Below, piece after piece: positions 26,455-39,131 of a stretch of DNA of 64,000 nt; the first letter of the stretch is position 1, and every line of letters starts with the position of its first letter. Under the pieces are notes generated by a model. The model had not been told where the DNA came from. It saw only the letters and a program-made list of their open reading frames with translations, and made no database searches. This DNA is from Thamnaconus septentrionalis (lineage: Eukaryota > Chordata > Actinopteri > Tetraodontiformes > Monacanthidae), in contig CM020509.1 of the NCBI GenBank assembly GCA_009823395.1, positions 7,162,001-7,226,000 of the forward strand, in the 5' to 3' direction. The position numbers and the translations under genes were made by a program.

Positions 26455-27880
26455 TGGCGTCGAAAGTCTGACGGCCGTGTGTGGAGTTGATGTTCTGCCG
26501 TCCATGTGCTGTTTTGCAGTGTGATCACATTTTAGCTACTAATGACAATCAACATTCATTTAAATAGTGTTCTTTGGAGGGAGAGAAACAGTCTCCTTGG
26601 GCTATTTTTTCAGGATGACAACTTGATCTCTGTTTTTTTTTTTTTAAATGTTATTGTCATTGTAAAATCCAAGTAACAAATGTGAAAAACTTTGGAATGT
26701 TTTATATCTCTGGCAGTTTCTTTCAGGGCCTTTTTTGTGACCCTTGTTTTGTTTTTCTTGCTTGGTGCTTTGGATCACATATCTCAGCAATAAATCTCAC
26801 TTTTCTTTTCATAATTGTCACTTCTAGTGTTTCCTCGATGCACAAAGTACAGGTAAACCACCCAACAATCAAGTTAATAAACTTCCAATTTTAGAAACAG
26901 GGCAGCAGCAGTAGAATAGTTGTGGTAAGGCTCTTCTCTTTCTTTTTTTCCCCTTCAACCACCTTTGAAGGTGTTGACTCACAGCATCAACAGGATATGA
27001 AGTGACTAGTGAGAGGCCATCCTGCTGCTTCTCTCTTTCAATCGTTCGTGTTTTCTTTCAATTCTCTGAAGATATATCAAGTCTCTTGCTCAATCAGAGA
27101 CACTGTCTCTGGAAAGTGTTTTATTCATAAGTTGTAAGATAGAAAGTCTCCCTGCTGTGACCACCTTCGAAGGACAGAGTTCAATTTATTCCTCCCATCA
27201 ATAATTGTCGCTGTAATCTTGTACACATCATATTTACACTGTTCATTAGTGAAGAAGAGAATCTGAAGTGAAAGCAATTTACCCTTTTTGTAGCATGTTT
27301 TAAAACACGCTGAAAACTGATGTTGTCTAGCAACAATACTCACAGCCATTGCACATTAGGACTATTACAGGGTAGTCAAAATATGAAGAGACACTGAATA
27401 AATATGAAAATTCCCCATTTTAAGGAGGTGAACATGCTAACAGGCTATTTTAGAGTTTTAATGAGATGGAACGAGGCTGTTTCTGTGACTTCCTGAAGTG
27501 ACGAGACGCTCCAGGAAGCTTTCTGGCCTGGTTGCAGTGTTTAGTTTCACTTCAGATTCCTCACAAGCTCAGAGTCATTCCTGTCCAGCATATTCTATCA
27601 CTCATGTCAACAGTCATATCAACATATTAGCCAATCTCTCTCATTAGAATTATTTAATATTGACTGTACCTGTTTATAATCTGGTTCTGGTCTATTGCAT
27701 ATAAAAATTAAACCTGGGCACCCAAAATATCCACTGCAAAATGGTTGTAAAATCCTTTGATTCACTTTGAGTCTTGTTGCATTTTAGCTGTCAGCCACCA
27801 TGAAACAGGGGCTGGCTTTTGCTGTTGTTTCATAGTTGATCATTTCCATTGTGGCACACTGACACACCAACATCACGAGG
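26455..27880. repeat. Array spacer, copy 1
   Basis: Spacer after receptor 2, closely repeated at 30680-32060, 34495-35870 and 37626-39010. It holds the 3' untranslated end with AATAAA at 26789-26794, then the segment around 27488 (GACTTCCTGAAGTG ... CCAGGAAGCTTTC), and ends in the next promoter. It contains no gene. Confidence 0.7.
26789..26794 (+). terminator. Poly(A) signal of receptor 2
   Basis: AATAAA in the conserved context CAGCAATAAATCTCAC. Equivalent signals follow receptors 3 (31019), 4 (34823) and 5 (37963). Confidence 0.5.
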
Positions 27881-27882
27881 GT

Positions 27883-27890
27883 CCAATCAG
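27883..27890 (+). promoter_or_regulatory. CCAAT box of the A-type promoter before receptor 3
   Basis: CCAATCAG lies 110 bases before the orphan leader ATG at 28000. This is the same promoter type that drives receptors 5 and 6. Confidence 0.45.
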
Positions 27891-27999
27891 ATTGCGCCGC
27901 TGTTGCTCCCTCCCTCCCTTTATGATTACATTATGGTGACTCTCTGGCCTATTTGATTTATATTCTGACTCCAAATCGTGACTGGATTACCAGGTCAAG

Positions 28000-28197
28000 A
28001 TGTTTTCTCTTCACTGTTTACTCCTCATGTTTGCGCTGGGACGTAAGTATTTACAATCACCTTTTTGTGTTTCAAATGGCCAATATGTTTTTGTTTTACC
28101 TACAGGATATGGCAGGTAATAAATCAAGTTTTTATGTTTCGTGCTGAGGTTGCATAGATGGTCAAATGCCTGAGATGTTGACAGATGATCTTGGAGG
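28000..28197 (+). pseudogene. Orphan A-type leader exon plus truncated V exon before receptor 3
   Basis: The leader exon at 28000-28042 encodes MFSLHCLLLMFALG and has an intact donor (GGACGTAAGT). The following V exon, starting at 28149, is cut after about 16 codons (CIDGQMPEMLTDDLGG) and runs directly into the B-type promoter of receptor 3 at about 28193. The leader ends in phase 1, so it can join in frame to the intact V exon at 28447. It may therefore be a dead remnant or an alternative first exon. The same structure, with identical 319-base spacing between the two leader ATGs, is at 32182. Confidence 0.7.
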
Positions 28198-28199
28198 GT

Positions 28200-28207
28200 C
28201 CAATCAG
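28200..28207 (+). promoter_or_regulatory. CCAAT box of receptor 3 (B-type promoter)
   Basis: CCAATCAG lies 112 bases before the ATG at 28319, immediately after the truncated V exon remnant. Confidence 0.5.
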
Positions 28208-28318
28208 AGTGCGCCATGATTGTTCCCTCCCACTGTTTATGATTACATTAGGGTGAATCTCATCCAGGTTCAATCTTTAATTTTTTGTCCATCGTACCAA
28301 ATCGATTACCAACAGAAG

Positions 28319-30226
<1,908 letters not shown>

Positions 30227-30579
30227 AGAGTGAAATATAGCAACTATATGGCACAAAATAATTTGACACCTGATCTTGTTTACAATAACATTTTGTAATT
30301 TTAGTGTTTCAATGTTGAATTCGTTTTTTTCCGATGTCTGAAAATCACTTATTCAACTTTATCTCTCAAATGTTAACAATAAGAAAACGTTTAAATTTTT
30401 GTCGTTCTCCATTCCTTGCTTAGGCATGTTTTAAATGTTTATTTTTCCAAAGTTTGAACCTTTTTTCCAAACTTTAACTAAAATGTTCTGTATTAATCTA
30501 TTTTGTGTGATATACAGTTTTGCCAATGTAAAATTAGATTATTATTGTTTTTTAAAACAATAATGATGCCACTTTTTTT

Positions 30580-30678
30580 GTCACTGTGATGACAACTGGA
30601 GGAGGTGACAAAATGAAGGCAGCCACTGAAGAGAGACGCAGAATCTATGCGGCCGTCAGGGCTTTCAAGTTGAATTAG
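30580..30678 (+). pseudogene. Relic alpha-type tail exon after receptor 3
   Basis: The segment still reads [12 protein letters not shown] ... [13 protein letters not shown] and a stop, matching the last exon of receptors 2 and 5. The first part of the exon and its acceptor are gone, so it cannot be spliced as in its relatives. It probably lies in the 3' untranslated region of receptor 3. Confidence 0.75.
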
Positions 30679-30679
30679 T

Positions 30680-32064
30680 GGCGTAGAAAGTCTGACGGCC
30701 GTGTGTGGAGTTGATGTTCTGCCGTCCATGTGATATTTTGCTGTGGGATCACATTTCAACTACAAATGATAATCAACATTCATTTAAATGGTGTTCTTTG
30801 GAGGGAGAGAAACAGTAACTCCGGACCATTTTTTTCAAGATGACAACTTGATCTCTGTTTTTTTTTTTTTTTTCCTTTCTCTACAGTTATAGTAAAATCC
30901 AAGTAACAAATGTAAAAAACTTTGCAATGTTTTATATCTCTGGCAGTTAGTTTCAGGGCCTTTTTTGTGACCCTCATCTTAATTTTCTTGCTTGGTACTT
31001 TGAATCACATATCTCAGCAATAAAACTCACTTCTCAATTCATAATTGTCACTACTGGTGTTTCCTTGATGGACAAAGTGCAAGCAAACCACACAAGTTAA
31101 TAAACTCCTCAGTCTTTAAAAACAGGGCAGCAGCGGTAGAATAGTTGTGGTGAGGCTCTTCTCTTCTTTTTTTTTTCCAACCACCTTTAAAGGTGTCGAC
31201 TCACAGCAGCAACAGGATATGAAGTGACGAGCGAGAGGCCATCACGCTGCTTCTCTCTTTCAATCATTTGTGTTATTGATTTCAATTCACTGAAAATATA
31301 TGAAGTCTCTTGTTCAACCAGAGTCACTGTCTCTAGAAAGTGACCTCCTTCAAAGGACAGAGTTCATTTTATTCCGCCCTCGAATAATTGCAGCTTCCAG
31401 CTTGTACACACTGTATTTACACTGTTCATTAGTGAAGAAGAGAATCTGAAGTGACAGCAATTTACTCTTTTTTTTAGCATGTTTTAAGAATGTGCTGAAA
31501 ACTGATGTTGTCTAGCAACAATACTTACGGCCATTGCACATGAGAACTATTACAGTGTCGTTAAAATGTTGAGAGACACTGAATAAATATGAAACTTGCC
31601 CATTTTAAGGAGGTGAACATGCTAACAGGCTATTTTAGAGTTTTAATGCGATGAAATGAGGCTGTTTCTGTGACTTCCTGAAGTGACGAGACGCTCCAGG
31701 AAGCTTTCTGGCCTGGTCGCACTGTTTAGTTTCACTTCAGATTCCTCACAAGCTCAGAGACATCCCTGTCCAGCATATTCTATCACTCATGTCAACAGTC
31801 ACATCAACATATTAGCCAATGTCTCTCATTAAAATTATTTAATATTGACTGTGCCTGTTAATAATCTTGTTTCTACTACAGATAGAAATTAAACCTGGGC
31901 ACCCAAAATATCCACTGCAAAATGTTTGTAAAATCCTTTGATTCACTTTGAGTCCTGTGTATATTTTATCTGTCAGCCACCATGAAACAGGGGCTGGCTT
32001 TTGCTGTTGTTTCATAGTTGATTATTTCCATTGTGGCACACTGACACACCAACATCACGAGGGT
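30680..32064. repeat. Array spacer, copy 2
   Basis: Homologous to 26455-27880, including the AATAAA at 31019-31024 and the GACTTCCTGAAGTG / CCAGGAAGCTTTC segment near 31672. No gene. Confidence 0.7.
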
Positions 32065-32072
32065 CCAATCAG
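32065..32072 (+). promoter_or_regulatory. CCAAT box of the A-type promoter before receptor 4
   Basis: CCAATCAG lies 110 bases before the orphan leader ATG at 32182. Confidence 0.45.
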
Positions 32073-32181
32073 ATTGCGCCGTTGTTGTTCCCTCCCACCC
32101 TTTATGATTACATTACGGTGACTCTCTGGCCAATTTGATTTATATTCTGACTCTAAATCTGGAATGGATTACCAGGTCAAG

Positions 32182-32379
32182 ATGTTTTCTCTTCACTGTT
32201 TACTCCTCATGTTTGCGCTGGGACGTAAGTATTTACAATCACCTTTTTGTGTTTCAAATGGCCAATATGTTTTTGTTTTACCTACAGGATATGGGAGGTA
32301 ACAAATCAAGTTTTAATGTTTCATCCTGAGGTTGCATAGATGATCAAATGCCTGAGACGATCACAGCTGATGTTGGAGG
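32182..32379 (+). pseudogene. Orphan A-type leader exon plus truncated V exon before receptor 4
   Basis: Second copy of the structure at 28000. The leader MFSLHCLLLMFALG has an intact donor at 32225. The V remnant (CIDDQMPETITADVGG) ends where the B-type promoter starts, at about 32375. The identical geometry shows that the deletion happened once and was then duplicated. Confidence 0.7.
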
Positions 32380-32381
32380 GT

Positions 32382-32389
32382 CCAATCAG
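32382..32389 (+). promoter_or_regulatory. CCAAT box of receptor 4 (B-type promoter)
   Basis: CCAATCAG lies 112 bases before the ATG at 32501. Confidence 0.5.
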
Positions 32390-32500
32390 AGTGCGTCATT
32401 ATTGTTCCCTCCCACAGTTTATGATTACATTAGGGTGAATCTCATCCAAGTTCAATCTTTAATTTTTTGTCCATCGTACCAAATCAATTACCAACAGAAG

Positions 32501-34166
32501 ATGCTCCTCCTTTTTTCTTTGCTTCTGTTTTTTGGGATAGGGTGTAAGTATTTTGATGGGTCAAAATTGTTTCATTTACCCCTGCATCTGTAAGTAGAAA
32601 CATTTAACTGTTTGAATTCCGTCCACAGGTTGTTTAGATGATGCAGTTTTTGAGACGGAGACAGTTGATGTTGGGGATGATGTGACTCTGAGTTGTCCCC
32701 GTGACCCGTCAGTGCAAGGAGTGATCTTGGTTTGGACTCGGCTTGTCTCCGGACGACTTCCTGAAGTCTTTAGAGCAACATTTGGATTTGACTATCATGG
32801 TGTTGGTACTACTAATCACATTACGTCAAGACAAGCTCCTGGAAAATGTATTCTCCAAATTCACGAAGCAACGCAGAAAGATGGAGGACTTTACTTCTGT
32901 ATTCAAATAGTCTCCCTTAATGCAACATTGTTGAGATTGATATATTTGAAAGTTCAAGGTGAGCACTATTTGAAACTGCCACAACCAGTTAGAGCCGTAC
33001 TCCTTTACCTAAGTTTCATAAATTAATATTTATTTTCATCCTTGAATTTCCCAGGAACGCAGCCTGACACGGTTGCTGTCATCCAGGTGCCTCCATCAGA
33101 TCAGGTCCGTTCACTGACTCTGCAGTGTTCTGTCCTCTCTGACTCAGCCAGCAACACATGTTCAGGAGGACCCAGCGTCTGCTGGTTGACTGCTGGTTCT
33201 AATGAATCCAGTCTAGGTGTCCTCTACACTCCTGGATACACCGATGATGGATGTGAGAGCAGTTCTGAGGCTCGTGCCGCACAAGAATGTTTCCAAAACC
33301 TCTCCACCGAAATCAGCTCATCTCATGCAGGAACCTATTCTTGTGCTGTGGCCGCCTGTGGACGAATTCTGTTTGGGAACTTTACGTTTGAGGGTCAGGG
33401 TAAGGTTTTCTCCTAAATTATTATTTTCATTTACAATGCCGTCTAATTCTTTAACGGCTGCACTGTATCATTCAGTTAGAAAACTATTCATTGTACTCAT
33501 TTAACTTTGAACATGGACATCATAATAATAATTTATTATGAACCAGATAACTTTGTTGAGGTGTTATGACATAAGTGCTCATTTATTTATTCATTCATTT
33601 ATTTACTTATTGACTTATTTATTTCAGCACACACTGTGGAGGATTTTCAAATTAAAACAGCCCTAATCGTGCTGAGTGTTGCTCTGGCTTTGAGTCTGGT
33701 TCTTAATCTCTACCTGATATACACCAGAAAGAAAAATGACGCTGTCAGTTTCAAAGGTAAGTTCTTTTTTAATATATTGATTTATTACACATATATATAT
33801 TTTTTAATGTAGGTTAGTTTCATTGTGCCATCAAATACTCTGTCAGTGTATTTATTACTGTCTCATCTTTGCTTGTCTTCCATGCTGCCGTCAATCTGGA
33901 ATCAGATGCTGCAGCAACCAATGATCAGCAAAATCAGCAGGTAGGCATCGATGGAAACTAGCTGGAGAAGCTACTAGTTTGTCCACCAACTGTCCAGATG
34001 CTAATTTAAAAAAATATATATTTTCTCATAGACGCATGAGAAATCAGTGGTTTATGCTGCACCAACATTCGCTGAGGGGAGACCTGCCAAAGCAGGAAGA
34101 AGAAACTTAAGAAAAGCAAAGGACGACACTGTCTACTCTGACATCAGGACCTCTCAAAATGCATAA
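32501..34166 (+). CDS. nitr: NITR-like receptor 4 (array unit; B leader/V, beta tail)
   Basis: Six exons: 32501-32543 (leader MLLLFSLLLFFGIG), 32629-32958 (V), 33055-33399 (I), 33628-33756 (transmembrane), 33915-33940 and 34032-34166 (tail). Total 1008 bases, 335 residues. The I domain keeps all seven cysteines of the array type, including NTCSGG, SVCWL and QECFQ. The tail has SVVYAAPTF and DDTVYSDIRTSQNA, with T-V-Y-S-D-I as an ITIM-like motif. Exon 5 again must start at GCTGCAG because the upstream acceptor is lost. The I exon and the following intron are nearly identical to receptor 2, while the tail matches receptors 3 and 7. An alpha-tail relic follows at 34396-34494. Confidence 0.78.
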
Positions 34167-34395
34167 AGAGTGAAATATAGCAACTATATGGCACAAAATA
34201 ATTTGACACCTGACAATAAGGTAACATTTTAATTTTTCTCGTTCTCCATTCCTCTGCTTAGGCATGTGTTAAATGTATATTTTTCCAATGTTTTAACCTT
34301 TTTCCAAACTTTAACTAAAATGTATATACAATTTTGTCAATGTAAAATTAGATTTTTTTTAATTTTTTTTTTAAATAATTATGGTGACACTTTTT

Positions 34396-34494
34396 GTCAC
34401 TGCGATGACAACTGGAGGAGGTGACAAAATGAAGCCAGCCACTGAAGAGAGACGCAGAATCTATGCGGCCGTCAGGGCTTTCAAGTTGAATTAG
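34396..34494 (+). pseudogene. Relic alpha-type tail exon after receptor 4
   Basis: The open frame [12 protein letters not shown] ... [13 protein letters not shown] ends in a stop at 34494. As after receptor 3, the 5' half and the acceptor are missing. Confidence 0.75.
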
Positions 34495-35874
34495 TGGCGT
34501 AGAAAGTCTGACGGCCGTGTGTGGAGTTGATGTTCTGCCGTCCATGTGATGTTTTGCAATGTGATAACTTTTCATCTACTAATGACAATCAACATCATTT
34601 AAATAGTGTTCTTTGGAGGGAGAGAAACAGTCTCCTTGGACTATTTTTTCAGGATGACAACTTGATTTCTTTTTGTAAAAAATGTTATTGTCATAGTAAA
34701 ATCCAAGTAACAAATGTGAAAAACTTTGGAATGTTTTATATCTCTGGCAGTTTCTTTCAGGGCCTTTTTTGTGACCCTCCTTTTATTTTTCTAGCTTGGT
34801 GCTTTGAATCACATATCTCAGCAATAAAACTCACTTTTCAATTCATAATTTTCACTTCTGGTGTTTCCTTGATGGACAAAGTGCAAGTAAACCACCCAAG
34901 TTAATAAACTCCTCAGTCTTTAGAAACAAGCCAGCAGCGGTAGAATAGTTGTGGTGAGGCTCTTCTCTTTCTTTTTCTTTTTTGACCACCTTTAAAGGTG
35001 TTGACTCACAGCAACAACAGGATATGAAGTGACGAGCGAGAGGCCATCCTGCTGTTTCTCTCTTTACACAGTTCATGTTGTTGATTTCAATTCACTGAAA
35101 ATATATGAAGTCTCTTGCTCAACCAGAGTCACTGTCTCTAGAAAGTGACCACCTTCACTTTCAAAGAACAGAGTTCATTTTATTCCTCCCATCAATAATT
35201 GCCACTGTAATCTTGTGCACATCATATTTACACTGTTCATTAGTAAAGAACAGAATCTGAAGTGACAGCAATTTACTCTTTTTGTAGCATGTTTTAATAA
35301 TGTGCTTAAAACTGATGTTGTCTAGCAACAATACTCACAGCCATTGCACATTAGGACTATTACAGTGCTGTTAAATTGTTGAGAGACATTTGATAAATCT
35401 GAACATTTCCCATTTTAAGGAGGAGAACATGCTAACAGGCTATTTTAGAGTTTTAATGTGATGGAAGGAGGCTGTTTCTGTGACTTCCTGAAGTGACGAG
35501 ACGCTCCAGGAAGCTTTCTGGCCTGGTGGCAGTGTTTAGTTTCACTTCAGATTCCTCACAAGCTCAGAGACATTCCTGTCCAGCATATTCTATCACTCAT
35601 GTCAACAGTCATATCAATATATCAGTCAATGTCTCTCATTAGAATTATTTAATATTGACTGTGCCTGTTTATAATCTGGTTTCTACTACATATAGAAATT
35701 AAACCTGGGCATCCAAAATATCCACTGCAAAATGTTTGTAAAATCCTTTGATTCACTTTGAGTCCTGTGTGTATTTTATCTGTCAGCCACCATGAAACAG
35801 GGGCTGGCTTTTGCTGTTGTTTCATAGTTGATTATTTCCATTGTGGCACACTGACACACCAACATCACGAGGGT
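34495..35874. repeat. Array spacer, copy 3
   Basis: Homologous to the other array spacers, with AATAAA at 34823-34828 and the conserved GACTTCCTGAAGTG segment near 35482. No gene. Confidence 0.7.
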
Positions 35875-35882
35875 CCAATCAG
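35875..35882 (+). promoter_or_regulatory. CCAAT box of receptor 5 (A-type promoter)
   Basis: CCAATCAG lies 110 bases before the ATG at 35992. Confidence 0.5.
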
Positions 35883-35991
35883 ATTGCGCCGCTGTTGTTC
35901 CCTCCCACCCTTTATGATTACATTACGGTGACTCTCTGGCCAATTTGATTTATATTCTGACTCTAAATCTGGAATGGATTACCAGGTCAAG

Positions 35992-37625
35992 ATGTTTTCT
36001 CTTCACTGTTTACTCCTCATGTTTGCGCTGGGACGTAAGTATTTACAATCACCTTTTTGTGTTTCAAATGGCCAATATGTTTTTGTCTCACCTACAGGAT
36101 ATGGCAGGTAATAAATCAAGTTTTTATGTTTTATCCTTAGGTTGCATAGATGATCAAACGCCTGAGACGATGACAGCTGATGTTGGACGTGTTGTGACTC
36201 TGAGTTGTCCCCGTGACCCGAATGATTATAATTCGATCTTGTATTGGATGCGATTTTTATCTGGACAACTGCCTGAATTTTTTGGAGCAGCAGAAATGTA
36301 TAAAGATAAATCTGTTTCTATACATGGTCATATTACAGCAAAACCAACTCCTGGCACATTTGTTCTCCAAATCAATGAAACAACACAGAAAGATGGAGGA
36401 GTTTATCTCTGCCTTAAGATGAGTTTCAAGATATTGACATTTTTGAGAGTCATATATTTAAGAGTTCAAGGTGAGCACTGTCTGAAAAACTGCACATTCT
36501 CACAACTGTCGAAATCGTCTGTTTTTGGTCATCAATGAATATTTATTTTCATCCTTGAATTTCCCAGGAACGCAGCCTGACACGGTTGGCGTCATCCAGG
36601 TGCCTCCATCAGATCAGGTCCGTTCACTGACTCTGCAGTGTTCTGTCCTCTCTGACTCAACCAGCAACACATGTTCAGGAGGACCCAGCGTCTGCTGGTT
36701 GACTGCTGGTTCTAATGAATCCAGTCTAGGTGTCCTCTACACTCCTGGATACACTGATGATGAATGTGAGAGCAGTTCTGAGGGTCGTGCTGCACAGGCA
36801 TGTTTCCATTACTCCCCTACCGAAATCAGCTCATCTCATGCAGGAACCTATTCTTGTGCTGTGTCCGCCTGTGGACGCACTCTGTTTGGAAACTTTACAT
36901 TTGAGAGTCAGGGTAAGTTCAGTTTGGTGTTTTATTTATTTGGGAAATTGGAAAACAACCTCTTATTTACAGTGTTGTTTCTTTGTTTGTTTCAGCTCCA
37001 AAACGTTTTAATTTTAAAAATGCAAACAAGGTTTTGACTGTGTTTATTGCTGCCATGGCTCTAATTCTGATGATCAGTGTCAGTCTGGTTTGTATCAAAA
37101 AGGAAAAACCATGTGAATGTTGCAAGGGTAAGTTGTTTAGAAACAGATTTGCAAGACTCAGGATTTGATCAAATATTTTTGCTTCCTTTGTATTGTATCC
37201 CACATTGTTTATTTCCTCTTTGTGTGCTTGTCTTTGTGTCATTCCGCCATCAACCTGGAACCAAATGCAACAGCAACCAGTGAACAAAGTCAGCAGGTGT
37301 GTATGTCAAGAAATGATAAACCTGGTGAGGTCAAAGGTTAAGGAGTATGATAATGGCCATGACTGACTGTGATATTGCTTCTTATTCATCCTCTGAAGAC
37401 AAAGAACCGTGATTCTCTCATTGGCAGTTAACATTAACAGCAACAGTCTCCATTGCAGTCAATACATTTGCATCTTTCTCACTTACTTAGAGACATGAGG
37501 ACACGTGCTTGTACTCTGCTGCCATCTTCACTGTGATGACAACTGGAGGAGGTGACAAAATGAAGCCAGCCACTGAAGAGAGACGCAGAATCTATGCGGC
37601 CGTCAGGGCTTTCAGGTTGAATTAG
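35992..37625 (+). CDS. nitr: NITR-like receptor 5 (array unit; A leader/V, alpha tail)
   Basis: Six exons: 35992-36034 (leader MFSLHCLLLMFALG), 36141-36470 ([22 protein letters not shown]), 36568-36912 (I), 36996-37127 (transmembrane, TVFIAAMALILMISVSLVCI, then a CECC-containing membrane-proximal tail), 37274-37296 and 37491-37625. Total 1008 bases, 335 residues. The transmembrane exon is unrelated to that of receptors 2-4. The tail carries CLYSAAIF and [13 protein letters not shown]. The exon 5 acceptor of receptor 6 (ATTCAG) is mutated to ATTCCG here; the next AG (CAACAG) keeps the frame. An in-frame ATG at 35974 would add six residues to the leader. The upstream intron sequence is also open in the V frame, which explains a longer chance frame. 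Confidence 0.77.
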
Positions 37626-39014
37626 TGGCGTAGAAAGTCTGACGGCCGTGTGTGGTGTTGATGTTCTGCCGTCCATGTGATGTTTTGCAGTGTGATCACA
37701 TTTCAACTAAGTCTACTCATGACAAATCAACATTCATTTAAATAGTGTTCTTTTGTGAGAGAGAAACAGTCACCCTGGACTATTTGTTCAGGGTGACAAC
37801 TTGATTTGTTTTTTTTCCCTTTCTCTATGGTTCTCATAAAATCCAAGTAACAAATGTGAAAAACTTTGGAATGTTTTATATCTCTGGCAGTTTCTTTCAG
37901 GACCTTTTTTGTGACCCTCCTTTTATTTTTCTTGCTTGGTGCTTTGAATCACATATCTCAGCAATAAAACTCACTTTTCAATTCATAATTTTCACTTCTG
38001 GTGTTTCCTTGATGGACAAAGTGCAAGTAAACCACCCAAGTTAATAAACTCCTCAGTCTTTAGAAACAGGGCAGCAGCAGTAGAATAGTTGTGGTGAGGC
38101 TCTTCTCTTTCTTTTTCTTTTTTGACCAACTTTAAAGGATTTGACTCACAGCAACAACAGGATATGAAGTGACGAGCGAGAGGCCATCCTGCTGCTTCTC
38201 TCTTCACACAGTTCATGTTGTTGATTTCAATTCACTGAAAATATATGAAGTCTCTTGCTCAACCAGAGTCACTGTCTCTAGAAAGTGACCACCTTCACTT
38301 TCAAAGAACAGAGTTCATTTTATTCCTCCCATCAATAATTGCCACTGTAATCTTGTGCACATCATATTTACACTGTTCATTAGTAAAGAACAGAATCTGA
38401 AGTGACAGCAATTTACTCTTTTTGTAGCATGTTTTTATAATGTGCTTAAAACTGATGTTGTCTAGCAACAATACTCACAGCCATTGCACATTAGGACTAT
38501 TACAGTGTTGTTAAATTGTTGAGAGACATTTGATAAATCTGAACATTTCCCATTTTAAGGAGGTGAACATGCTAACAGGCTATTTTAGAGTTTTAATGTG
38601 ATGGAAGGAGGCTGTTTCTGTGACTTCCTGAAGTGACGAGACACTCCAGGAAGCTTTCTGGCCTGGTGGCAGTGTTTAGTTTCACTTCAGATTCCTCACA
38701 AGCTCAGAGACATTCCTGTCCAGCATATTCTATCACTCATGTCAACAGTCATATCAATATATCAGTCAATGTCTCTCATTAGAATTATTTAATATTGACT
38801 GTGCCTGTTTATAATCTGGTTTCTACTACATATAGAAATTAAACCTTTGCATCCAAAATATCCACTGCAAAATGGTTGTAAAATCCTTTGATTCACTTTG
38901 AGTCCTGTGTGTATTTTATCTGTCAGCCACCATGAAACTGGGGCTGGCTTTTGCTGTTGTTTCATAGTTGATTATTTCCATTGTGGCACACTGACACACC
39001 AACATCACGAGGGT
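37626..39014. repeat. Array spacer, copy 4
   Basis: Near-identical to 34495-35874, with AATAAA at 37963-37968. No gene. Confidence 0.7.
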
Positions 39015-39022
39015 CCAATCAG
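39015..39022 (+). promoter_or_regulatory. CCAAT box of receptor 6 (A-type promoter)
   Basis: CCAATCAG lies 110 bases before the ATG at 39132. Confidence 0.5.
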
Positions 39023-39131
39023 ATTGCGCCGCTGTTGTTCCCTCCCACCCTTTATGATTACATTACGGTGACTCTCTGGCCAATTTGATTTATATTCTGA
39101 CTCTAAATCTGGAATGGATTACCAGGTCAAG

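Noticed and set aside
36035..36140. Intron 1 of receptors 5 and 6 as coding
   Set aside because: The frame is open through the intron, but donor and acceptor match those of all relatives, and removing it joins leader to V domain as in the other genes.
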